A DNA stretch of 64,000 nucleotides, taken from assembly GCA_013076295.1 (NCBI GenBank), contig RQOL01000658.1:1054001-1118000 (forward strand), written 5' to 3'. A program made the position numbers and the translations under genes. Below are positions 45,168-56,628 of the stretch, piece by piece (positions within the stretch are counted from its first letter, which is position 1; each line of letters begins with the position of its first letter). The notes beneath the pieces were generated by a model. That model made no database searches. It saw only the letters and a program-made list of their open reading frames with translations, and was not told the origin of the DNA. The stretch comes from Sanderia malayensis. Its lineage: Eukaryota; Cnidaria; Scyphozoa; Semaeostomeae; Pelagiidae.

Positions 45168-48100
45168 CAGCAACAATTAGGTGACACCACGCCAGAGACA
45201 AGAGCACACAGCCCACCGTAACAGCTCTATTAAGCCCTAGGGGGGCTTATATAATTGACTAAATTGACTTTAGAAAAATGCTCTTGTAAAACAGCTGCAA
45301 AATAAATTATGTGAGCTTTAGTTTAATCGATCACAATTTCAATAATAAGGAGGGTTGCTTAATTCACAATGTTTCAAAAAGAGAAGTTCATTATTTTTTT
45401 ACATGAACTGTTCAAAGATACTATGCATGTTATATCCACAATATTAATTATTATGTGCATTGAAGAACTGCTCGACTTTCTTAGCTTTCGAAAATGGTTC
45501 TTAACTCTTTGAAAAGCCAAGTATTATATTACCTTCGTATAAATTGCTAAAATCTTAAAGCCCTTAACCATGCTATTAACGAGAAACTTATCAGAATGCG
45601 TTCATTAGTGTACGCTTAACTCATAATAAAATCAATCCACATATGTATAAATCAATGCATAATAAATTATAGATATATATGTATGAACAACCCCGAAAAG
45701 GAAAGCTCTCATTAATTATAAATATCTTTTCATAAGCATCATAGAAATCAATTCTTAAAGTTCTTTAACAAACTCCGCAAAACTGCTTGAGTTCTACTCG
45801 ACTCTAACTTCAACTTAAATAGTCGTGCTGGTTTCCATTCACCACACTTGATCATCAAACATGTTTTTTGCTGCTATGGAAATGTAAATAGTAGAGTAGT
45901 GCATTTACGTACCACATAAATTATTAGTGCACATTATGATCGAATTATATTGTGCTTTGCAAAAGCTGTCAAAATAAGAAGCATTTGGACGAAGAAGGTA
46001 CAGCAAGGAAACGTCGGATCAACGACAGAAATCCCTCAAACTGCAACAGAACATTTAGCATATCAGTAAGTGAATAATTTCAAAATCTACTTATTCTCAA
46101 TCTCTGTAAACCGTTTAAGTGACCGTGTGTATTTAAGAGTTTGTTAATTACCGATGCCTATGCTTCACAAAGTCTGCAACATAAACTTCCAATGCAAGTT
46201 GCCACATCGCCATAACATAAGAAAAAGCCATAAGGCTGTGTCTTCGGTTAATACATGTCACAAATGCATTAATACGTTTGCACAAAGAGGTCACTTCAAA
46301 GGAGATTGCAACGGTTGTAATAACCCAAACCTTGTTGAATTGGTAGCTACGTTTCAAAGGATTCCAGAGTGGAATCCTTTGAAAACCCAACCCATTAAAG
46401 ACGCTAATTATCACCAAAAATGTGTCGAAACGGTGCAAACCGCGCAACATTATTTGTGCAATTCAAGTTAGTGCTAAATCTCAAAATGTAATAAACAACC
46501 GCTTCCCTCCGGACGGTAAAAAACTTGTAAAAACCTCCGTGTCTCTTAATGCGCTTCGCAAAATTTTGATAGGTTTAGTTTACCTAAAAACGCATCCGTG
46601 TAGATGGAGCCTCACACTTTAAAACTACACAGATGTGAGTTAGCAAGCTTGGCTCTGCTTTTCATGGCCACTATTAACTCTATCTGCTCGTTGACTTCAT
46701 CGCGTATAAGATTAGCATGAGTTTGATTTACCAATTTGTTTCACGACAACGCCAGATTTGTTAAACTCAGGCGTAGGCGTAGAAAGCAAGATAAAACCGC
46801 AATGTAAAGTAAATTACACTTAGTTATTCTACTAATCAATACTGCTGAACTATCAGATCTACGACCCACGTAGATATGTCGAGAGAGCATTTGAAATTGG
46901 AGGAAGAAAGGTGGAGACATTTTTAAAGTAAAAAGGAACATATTTTATTCCTTCCTTTATCCTTTCTTATAGCACAACGTAGAAATCACTCAAGAATGAG
47001 ACAATTTCGTAGCAAATTTCATATCGATATCAATTCCCATCTCTTCATCCTTAACGCTTAAATGAGACTCTCACAACTGACTGTTACAGGTTTTACATGA
47101 CAAGACGTCTATCGAGATTTATCCATATAAGGTTTGGAAAGTAATATCGCTGTATATGATATCATTACAGCATTGAGGACTGCAAAAGCAGAAGTCTACG
47201 ACATCAAATGATATCGTAAAATGTGCGAGGCGTCGGGAAATGAATACAAGTTCATATAAAGTCTATTCTAAAGTAATGCTTACACCTGTACTTTAAGTAA
47301 GTGAAATCAGTAGTTACGTAATTCAATTGACGACGCCTTGACGGACTGGTGACCAATTAGGAGTTTAATTACCATAGAAACGTTTATATTTACGTGGGCG
47401 ACAGCAAGCGTGCCAAATATGGCACTTCTATACGATACCACTGGCAACAACAAGTTTGTAATTTTTGCGCGGTTACCATGACAGTGGTAATTAAATAAAT
47501 AGCATGAGTAATGAGAAGGTAGAGTCCATTCAGTAATTTCAAGCGAAAGAAGTGACGGCGCCGTAGCTAATATCTAGAGCTAATTTGACACAGTTTTCAA
47601 GCGATCAAGTAAAGGGTAAGTGTCTTGTTATATTTGCAGCCAATTCGCTCGCTATTGAAGAAGAATTTGTTATCAAATATAAAAACGTTTTTATAAGAAC
47701 ATAGTTTATAAGAAGATTGAAGCTCAAATTTAAGAACGATGCAAAAATAAATCCAGGTTCACAAAGGAAAACAATTTAATGATAACTAATGAAAAATTTC
47801 AGCGCGAACATGAAAAACTTTTAAGAACATTGAACTTAGTATTAGCATACACAAAAAATTAGTATTTTCATGTGTACTAAATCAAATCAAAATGCGTAGA
47901 TAGATGGTATAACGATAAATTGACTCAGATTGAAAAGGAACATTTTTAGCGACGTCAAATATTAAACAGCAGAACGCCAGCTTGTCAAAGATCTGTTCGA
48001 ATTTAGAAACACCACCAAGGAAACTTAGTTTTATTACGTAATTAGAATCGCTATTGTGATGCCGATATGTTGCTGTAATGATTTAGCGTGTAAAGTTACG

Positions 48101-49276
48101 ACGACTAAGCTTTCTTACTATAAGCTGCGAAAATGTAAACTAACGCTTAATACTAATACTAAATAGATGTAGAGCGTTACAACTCTGTCTTGAAACAATT
48201 CAATAATGCAGAACTTTGAGTTCAATAACAGGCATCTACAAAGATAATGTTAGGGTCCGTCATGGAGAAATATCCGATGTATGGATGAGATGAGGTAAAC
48301 GTTAAAAAGCGATTTCTTTTGCTGATGGGCGAGGAACAATTTGATCTTCTAGTTGTTAATTGATTTTGATAAAGATAAATGATATGAAGCGGAGAAGCCC
48401 CGGGAAATCATAAACATTTAATCAGCTGTGATTTAATGAGATTATGAATAAAAAATCAATCACAATTGAAATTCGGGCTTAATGGTGTTGGTTAGTTTAA
48501 CAGATTTTCAATTTAGGTACCTGCTTATACACAATATGCGTATTGAACATGACCCTGGTTGTCTCATGAAAAAATAATTACGTGCAACGCCGAAGCATTC
48601 ACTTCCTCAGCTAAAAGTGGATAATGAATCACGCACATTCAAATACTAAAAATACTCCATGTAGAGATTACTACAAAATAAAACGTATCGTAACAACATC
48701 AACAACTGTTGCCTAGGGATACGTAAAGGTGTCACATCACAACACAACACAAGAATCTTAATGGCGCTGAAGTAACTGGTGTGGTCTGTCATTGCAGAAA
48801 AAAGAGAATATGGGTCAGAGAATGAAATTTCAGGGAAAAAAATAAAAAAGGTTTTTTCTTGCGCTGGTAGCGTCCCAGTATTTTGGTTTCCTTACCCGAA
48901 GCCCCAGTGCTAAACTACAGTCCATAATACAGTCATTGAAGAATATTGAAACAAATCTATTGTAGCTACACTTGGTGAGCAATACCTTGAATACCTTCAA
49001 ACTAACTTGAAAAACATGATCTGTCCTTCAAAGGCGGCTAAAAAAGCAATTCTCAAAAACAAAATCTCATAAAATGGACTTTTTGTAAATCCAACATTTC
49101 CAATGCTTTCTGGGACTGTTTACCCAGGAATCACTGTTTTTCTCTCCCACTGCAAAATGCAATTGAACATCAATGTGCTCGAATTCAATCAATTATTATT
49201 CACTTATGATATGGATTTGATAGCTCTAGTAAACAATGTGATTATATTTACCAGAGAAAGCGTAATTTCGTTCAAC
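45168..49276. other. Intergenic, no gene supported
   Basis: AT-rich DNA between POLDIP3 and the surface-protein gene. 45225-45365 is a fragment of the AGCTCTATTAAGCCC repeat family, and a 15-bp perfect hairpin lies at 46352-46384. A possible non-coding leader exon of the surface-protein gene could end at the good donor GGTAAGTG near 47616. No coding exon is recognised. Confidence 0.45.
46352..46384. other. 15-bp perfect hairpin, 3-nt loop
   Basis: TTTCAAAGGATTCCA (46352-46366) and its exact reverse complement (46370-46384) flank the loop GAG. Stem composition is mixed, so this is not simple low complexity. It is unrelated to the histone 3' stem-loop. Confidence 0.65.
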
Positions 49277-50981
49277 ATGGCGACACACAACAATCACATG
49301 AGATTGGCAACATGCCTGGTCGCTTTATTATCATTGACCATATCAACAACAGCAACAACAATAGTAATGGAAACATCATTAATGGACTCAACAGCATTGA
49401 TGGAAACAGCTGCCACTGCAACGATGGGACAGCAAGCAACTCAGACCGTTCAAGTGCAAGCCACCACAAGTACGCCTACAGCTACAACAGCCACAATAGC
49501 CACAGCCAACACGGCAGGTGAGTAGATGCGAAGAAACGTCATAATGACGTCATACTAGCACAGCAAGCAATAATTTGTTCAATAGTCCAGCCTTTGTTAG
49601 AGATTATATCCAGCTGAAAATGGTAGCATTTGCTTGGGAGATGGCGGTTGACAACTATGACAACCCTCAGGCTATTACACGTGCACGACGTATTATGATT
49701 CATAAGCCAAAGTGCACGTATGTAATGAGCACATCAAGGATACTCAGAGACTTATCAGTCTCCCATACATGCTTTCAATGCTGCTTATGTGCCCCGGATG
49801 TTTCGGCACACTCGGGAAAAATGCAAATACAGTAAACACCCGCATATAAGAACCAGCGAATTAAGAACCTTCCAGGCTGAAATCCCTGCTCAAAACAATA
49901 GAAAAGACAATAGGCTATTGTATTTGAATAATAGGCTGGATGCAGAATTCACAGGTTCTTATACGCGGGTGTTTACTGTATTCCGTCAAAGCGCTTTTTG
50001 CTTTGTTTTTACTGTGCATTTTGCTCTTTCAGGAATAGCTCCAACAGCAACAGCAACAGTACAGTCGTCAGTAGCGTCAAGTGTAGTTGTCGATGTATAC
50101 GGAGGTTTGTAAAGCACGTGGCATATTTAAAATCATCAAAAACTCCTGTCGCCGTTTACAATATAAAAGATTAATCTTGAAATGCTAATTTTTCAGCATG
50201 GGGAGCGTGGAGAGACGACTGCAGTCCATGGTGCTGCAAGGGCTGGGGTGGCAAAGAGTACAACGAGACGCGTCACTGTCCAATGCATCACGTTTGTAGA
50301 CCGGACAATATGGGCTACACTAGCTACAAGAAAAAAACATGCCCAGTCACATGTTCAACGTGCTCTGCAGGTATGCTTAAATAAAACTCTACCTTGACTA
50401 CACGATGCATTGGTCTACCCTAACTATACAATGCATTTGTCTACCCTAACTACACAATGCAGTGGTCTACCCTGACTGCACGATCATTAGCAACCACACG
50501 ATGCATCGGTCTACCTTAACTACACAAGACATGGGTCTACTCTAACTATACGATGCATTGGTCTACCCTGGCTATACAATGCTATGGTCTACCCTAACTG
50601 CACAGTGCAGTGGTCTACATTGACTACACGATCATTAACAGCTACATGATGCATCGGTATACTTTAACTACAAAAGACATTGGTCTACTCTAACTATACG
50701 ATGCATTGGTCTACCCTTACTACACAATGCAGGGGGTCTACCCTAACTATACGATGCATTGGTCTACCCTGACTATACAATGCATTGGTTACTATTAACA
50801 TAATTAATTGACTCATGCTGAATAATCAGAAAACTTTTAGCATAAACAGTTAACTTATTGGAGGATATGTCTGTCAGTCCACTTACAAGCAATATTTGTT
50901 TCAGGAGCCGCTGTCAAGCCTTTTCTTTACACAATTGCAATCTCGCTGGCCATGGTTATCGTCTCTTACATCATCGCGTAA
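49277..50981 (+). CDS. Small surface protein with Thr-rich stalk and TSR-like Cys domain
   Basis: Four exons (49277-49517, 50033-50104, 50197-50370 and 50905-50981) give 564 nt and 187 residues. A signal peptide (RLATCLVALLSLTIS, cleavage near TTA) leads into about 85 residues dominated by Thr and Ala, a mucin-like stalk. Exon 3 encodes one compact module starting WGAWRDDCSPWCCKGW and ending CPVTCSTC, with eight cysteines and one N-glycosylation site (NET). The WxxW start and Cys spacing recall a thrombospondin type 1 repeat but do not match it fully. The C-terminus (AVKPFLYTIAISLAMVIVSY, then IIA and stop) is hydrophobic with no cytoplasmic tail, as expected for a GPI-anchor signal. All three introns are phase 1, typical of shuffled extracellular modules. 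An alternative start at 49298 would give a tighter signal peptide. I do not recognise an orthologue. Confidence 0.8.
49829..49980. mobile_element. 152-bp MITE (copy B) in surface-protein intron 1
   Basis: Near-perfect terminal inverted repeats: ACAGTAAACACCCGCATATA at the left and its inverted form, ending GCGGGTGTTTACTGTA, at the right. The interior matches copy A (17440-17590) in the opposite orientation. Length and ends are conserved between copies, so the boundaries are good. Confidence 0.85.
50388..50795. repeat. ~28-bp minisatellite in surface-protein intron 3
   Basis: About fourteen copies of a unit close to ACTATACAATGCATTGGTCT plus ACCCTA run in tandem, with a partial higher-order pattern (a variant with CACGATCATTA recurs twice). 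It starts within 20 bp of the donor at 50371. Confidence 0.85.
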
Positions 50982-51963
50982 TAACATTTAATCGTCTTGA
51001 GAACACGTTCGTCGCAAACAGAAAACCGAAATGATGGGAGAAAGGAATAGGTGTAGGTGGGAGGGAGAGAAGTAGAATGCTACTTGCAGCTGTATAACTA
51101 TATTAGTTACATCTAATTAACAATCTGGTCTAATGCTTCAACTTTCATTATAAGTTAAGAACTTGAATCATCCTAGCTTCTTGCTAAACATCTAGATTCA
51201 ATAATAACATCTGTAATTGTATATCCAGCATTAAAAATTGTATTCATTACTTTGCCATTGGAATATGGCATTATTGAAAAGGTAAAACTTTGTGTGCAGC
51301 AAAGTATAGTGCCCATGTATATGTATATACTGATTATTTATATGTAATGCATAACTTGTATGACTTCTGTAGCTTCCTTAGCACTAGATTAATTTTTCGC
51401 ATGTAACGTCATACTTGACATAAATGCAGAACAAAAAATACTTAAGAGACTCTTTTAATGTATAGCATTTCCATTTTCGAATTCAATCGAGTATTCACTG
51501 TAGTAGAGTTAGGATTTTTGATATTACAAAATGCGCACAAATGCACAATGTTATGTCGTTGTACTCTTGGGCATTATAAATAGTTTCAAGCTGAAATTAT
51601 AGTATGTGGGTGAAGTTTCTCGATCGGATTTTCGATGTCCAAAAGTCGAGTGATAGCTTGAAATAAAACTTAGCTACTAGGCTCATCGAAAAATACTCTT
51701 TTGGAAGAAAACAACAAAAAATAAATTAAATCAATAAACAAAAAAAAATAAGGAATACAATTAATGATAGTAAAGCAAAGTAAATAAAAAAGGCAATAAT
51801 AAAGTGAGTAAAGAAAAAACCGGGTAAAAATCAGGTAGAAAGAAATATGAATAACATACCACAGTGAAGATAGGTGTATTTTTAATGCCAAAAGTCAAAC
51901 ACTGACAATCTTCACAATTTGTAATTAAAAATGTCAAAATCTTAATGTCATACATACGGGTTT

Positions 51964-54900
51964 TTAGCTGGCTGTGAAATTTGGTGGCCTTTTCTCCAAA
52001 AATGCGGTCATTCCTTCTCTACGGTCGTGCTGAATGAAATAGAAAAAAATCAACTCAAATGAGCCCCAGTAAAATTACTTGCACTAATTATATTTTGATT
52101 TGCTTTTCGTGTATTTCAAGCCTCGCAAGAATTCCAATTCCCCTTTCAGTTTAACCTTCAATAACTTGAGACCTACTAAATCTTACCAAAAACAAATCTC
52201 ATTTCCCTCTCAGGACGCATTCAGGCTCGACTTTACTCGTATTAAAATAGTTGTACATATTCGTTTAAATGATACAATACGGAGCTTTCATAAATTCACT
52301 AATCTTTCTGGGAACCTAGATTGTTTGTGCCATGGTACAATTAGAAAGAGCTCGTTCAAAGCAACGCTAATACAATTGCAATGGACATAGGCCTTACCGT
52401 CGCAAAAGTTGAATGAAAGATTCTCTTTTCAAAATGCAGTCCTTCCTGGAGACTCATCTCGTAACCTTGGAAACAATTCAAGACATAAATTGGTGCAAGA
52501 TAAAACACTGGCAGATATTATGGGGTGGTTATCTGAAAGCGAAAGCAACACCCTCGGGATACAAATTTAAGGTAGGATATGCCCAATCCAATGTATTAAC
52601 CATAAAATGTTTAAAAGCAACTTTAAAAATTTTCAGCTTAAAGACAATTCAACGGATTCATACCTGTATTTACACTTTCCTTGCAAAGTTGAGTTATCAG
52701 TTGGGAATTTTTGCCGATTTTCTCTGCAGTTTTGATCGCTTCGTCTACAAGCTCCTTCACAGGCAAGACTTTGCTTACCAACCCTTAAAGAAGAATATTC
52801 ATTATGTCAAATGCTTATTTCAATCTCCATAAGAGGCAATATAGCAATAATTCCTGATAACAATGAGATTTCATAGCATTAAGCTATATATTCTTCACTC
52901 TTGCTCAATGTCTAAACACTGGCACTCCTTCACCTCCAAGCAAAACCGCCTTCTATGCCAAAGAGTGGGAACACACAATTGTGCTGAGTGCTACACAATT
53001 TTATTGGGGTGGCCAGAGCACTCGCAATTCAATGCAACTGCTTTAGCTTTGCAGATTTCACATTTCCACATCTTTCCAACAAGTCATTCTGATAAAACAT
53101 CGTGAAAAAAATAAAGAAATTACTAACCGAATTGCAATGCTTCTTCGGCTGATATTTTGTCACCGGTTAAACACATCTCCATGGCCTTCGATTTTCCGAC
53201 TGCCCTTGCAAGACGCTGTGTACCTCCAGCTCCTGGTAGACAATATCAAGAAAATATCATTGGATAAAGAATATAAATTCAATAAAAAAAATAGAACAAC
53301 GTGAATAAAATACTTCGAGACTGATGAGTTGACTATTGAACAATAATTCAAAACATATCGTTTTAATCAAATGCTAGATGCTTTAGTCCTGATTATTGGT
53401 TTTACATCACAGCAGCACTCATTTTAACAATGTAAAATAGCAAAAACAAAATAAAGTTCGAACTTAAATTATGGAGACAAAGGAGAGCAAATGATATAAA
53501 TACGCATGCGTATTGACTCACACCCACAATTAGAAAACTTGAGCACACAATTCCAGATAAATATTTTTACGTATCTATATTTATCGGTGGCGAGTGTCCA
53601 GGCAGATGTCACTGGATATATATGAACAGACCGGCACTGTTGGCGCTCGTTACCCCGGTGTACCAACAGAGTTAGTAGTTGAGTACGATCGGTTGATGGT
53701 TTTTCGGCGTTTCTGCCGAAAAAACTATCCTGAACGGAAAGACGAAAAGTCCCGGTACGCCGGGGATCTACTTTCTCTTGTAGATCCTCGGTGTACCAGG
53801 CCTCATTTAATTTCAACTCATCTTCAACTCAACTTCAAGTGGAGCTCGGTGGAATCGATCCGTGACTCCATGAGTGGCAAGCACAAGTGCCAACCACTTC
53901 GCCACAAGAGTTGAACTAACAAAAAAGTTAATACTAAATGGTCCATTTTGGATTTGCATGAAAATTTATATAACCGGTATCAACTTGTTTCGTGCAGAAA
54001 ACATCTAGTTTAATAATTTGATCAAATATCCGTAAGGAAATAAAATATTTCTCCACAGGCATAAATTGTTAGACAAGCTGTTAACCATCTATTATGCCAA
54101 TGGAAAGACGCGTACAACAGCGTTACCAACAGCAACGCCCCCACCACTGCCAGCCAAACCAGGGCCCAGTCGTAGCTACTTTCTTCATCATTTTTTGAAC
54201 ATACGTGCTATTTATTCGCCGCCCCGAATAAGCGCGGCGTGGAAAGTACAGGAGAGGAAATGAGCCGCTTATTTATGCGAGCCGCTCACTCGCATAAACA
54301 TGGTATGTTATAGTGTGCCAGAGAGTTCCCAAACATTTCAGAAAATGCTTTCTGGATAGGCATTGCAACCTTATAACAGTAATTTACCTGGAATGGTTCC
54401 GATCAATATTTCAGGCTGACCAAATTTTGCATTCTCTCCAGCGTAGATTATATCACACATCATTGCTATTTCACACCCTCCACCTAACTGAAATACAAGA
54501 ATGAAAAAAATTCTTACATTCTATCATTGATGTGATTCAAATACAATATAAACTTGATTCTCTATCAATTGAGTCAAATTCTGTGATATCATAACAGTTT
54601 TACTGTAAAGGTTTTACATTTCTTAAAATTTGTTGACTTAGAGTTGTCACTATGTATGACTTCACTATTATGAAATTGAAATTAAAATTGATGGAAGTAT
54701 TACTCAAATTTAATCCCAATAATTAAGGGGATCTGATAACTTTAAAAAAATTTCAGCTGTTTAGTGTGAGCATTTCCAAAGTTAGTAATTGATGAATGTT
54801 TATTGACTGAGGCATAGTGTACCAAGTGAACTACACTGAACATCAGTCAATGACACATGGCCTCAATAATCAAATTCTTTAAATTCAGGGAAATATAATT

Positions 54901-56111
54901 CAGAAATGGTCTATTTGTCACATTTAGAGTCTTCTGATCATATTAAGGCTGTAGATATTTCAAAAGATACTGGCCCGTTCACACTTGCAGCAAATGCATT
55001 GCACAATGCATAGCCAATGGACCAATGGCATATCAGTGCACGACAATGAAAAATATGAGCAAATAACATACTGCAAAGCCATTGACAGCTGCAATTGTTG
55101 GTTTGACACATCTTGCCAACCTATTCCAGTAATTGAGGAAGTTTCCAGACATCACCTTTGAGCATTCAAGATTTTGCATTTCCTTTATATCAGCACCGGC
55201 TGCAATAAAAAAATGCAAATAATGGATAAAAAAATTTCTCTATTGGCAACAATAGATAAAGGCAAATAAGTCTGAAGTCTTCAAAATAACACATCTCTAT
55301 TCATATGGAGATGGAGCCCCACCCACCAAAATCAACTTTTACATTTGCTTTACTCGCACATTCAGCAATATAAAAGCATAGAACATGCATCAAAGAACAT
55401 GAAAAAGACTGGTATGTATATGTTAGATTACATGGCCTTACCTGCAAATGCCCGTTCACTTCCAGTTACAACAATACAAGCAATATTTTTGTCCTCCTCA
55501 AAGGCGTCAAGTCCTTGCACCATTTCGTGCATAAGTTCGTCGCACAAGGCATTCAATGCTTTTGGACGATTCAACTTGATGAGTCCAACATTGTTGTTCT
55601 CTCCACGTTTCTCAGTAATTATATGCTTGAATTCTTGAAAACGCTGGCAGCCTTTGGGGACAGAAGAAAGTGATTTTGAAATATGATGAAACAAAACCGA
55701 TGTTGGTTGACCACACAAAATTGTTAAATGCTCCAACTTTTCCCAGGCCTCGATAATATTTATCATCATAAACCTGAAATTTCTATTGTTTTTAGCAATT
55801 TTGAGACTCGGTTTCCTATAGACACAATTCTTAAAAGAAATGTGTACTCTGTAGGCACTGCCGTTTCAGGTTAATGTACAATCATTGCAGCTGACCACGT
55901 GGAGTTGTGTATAGGTAATACAACACCGGCCTAACTCTAGACAACAAGCGCATTGAAAAAGGCAAGAGACATCCTTCACCAGCGCAACACTTTGCATTAG
56001 CATAGCCAATTATAATTGTATTTAAAGCTTACCTGTACTGAAAGCTCGGGCACTTTGAGCCAACAAAGAAGGCGAAAGTTTCTTAGCAGAGGACAACATT
56101 GTGGAAGCCAT
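51964..56111 (-). CDS. ECHS1: Enoyl-CoA hydratase, short chain, mitochondrial
   Basis: Matrix crotonase that hydrates short-chain 2-enoyl-CoA in beta-oxidation, and methacrylyl-CoA in valine breakdown. Eight minus-strand exons: 56111-56033, 55651-55442, 55199-55072, 54487-54388, 53232-53128, 52783-52664, 52465-52398 and 52029-51964. The 876-nt frame gives 291 residues (human 290). The N-terminus ([20 protein letters not shown]) is a presequence. Family motifs follow in order: [24 protein letters not shown], the oxyanion-hole segment [15 protein letters not shown] with the first catalytic Glu, [18 protein letters not shown] with the second, and [14 protein letters not shown] at the end. Nothing is missing. 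Intron 4 carries SINE copy 2. Confidence 0.96.
53482..53969 (-). mobile_element. tRNA-derived SINE, copy 2 (488 bp) in ECHS1 intron 4
   Basis: Same length, orientation and ends as the copy at 44680-45167, with only scattered substitutions. It has the same box A and box B. One hairpin base is changed (GTACCAGG here, GTACCGGG in copy 1), which unpairs one stem position. Flanking target duplications are not obvious for either copy. Confidence 0.85.
54105..54300. repeat. Repeat fragment similar to the window's left edge
   Basis: CGTACAACAGCGTTACCAAC and the following 20 bases match bases 4-44 of the window with few changes. Downstream is an imperfect inverted GC-rich pair (GCCGCCCCGAATAAGCG / AGCCGCTTATTTATGCG). 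Probably part of a dispersed element in ECHS1 intron 4. Confidence 0.4.
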
Positions 56112-56628
56112 CACTCATGAAAAATTAAAGGTAGGAGGGAGAGGCAGGGGCATGAACAGATGGTGTTTTTATCTCCCGGTCCCTGTTCCGGGATCGAACA
56201 CAACTCAGGTTCGAGTATGAACACCCTATAGTTCGAGGTTCGCAGAAAAATTCAAGCTTTGTGTCACATTTTTCATTTATCAGCATAGCTATTTTTCATT
56301 CAGAAAATTTAACATTTTAGCATTTAAAATAAGATCGAAAATAAGTCAAAAGCACTTTTTAATTAGAGGCAGCAGCACAAATAAAGCAAACAGCACAATA
56401 CATTACGTGCACTGCAAAGAGTGGCGGTATCAATATAACACCCAATGTTACCAGCAATCATATAAACCACTCCTGCTAACTAAAGCGATGTTTGCAAATG
56501 AACTCTCATCACAATTGTGTACAATAATTATTCTAAACTAATCCAATAACTCTATTTCACTACACTGATAATAATACAAAGTCGATTGTAAGGTGTATTT
56601 TGAATAAAAAAATCTGAGTTTTATTAAC

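Noticed and set aside
44631..45216. Conserved 106- and 127-codon frames shared by two loci
   Set aside because: They lie inside the 488-bp SINE and are conserved only because the two copies are nearly identical.
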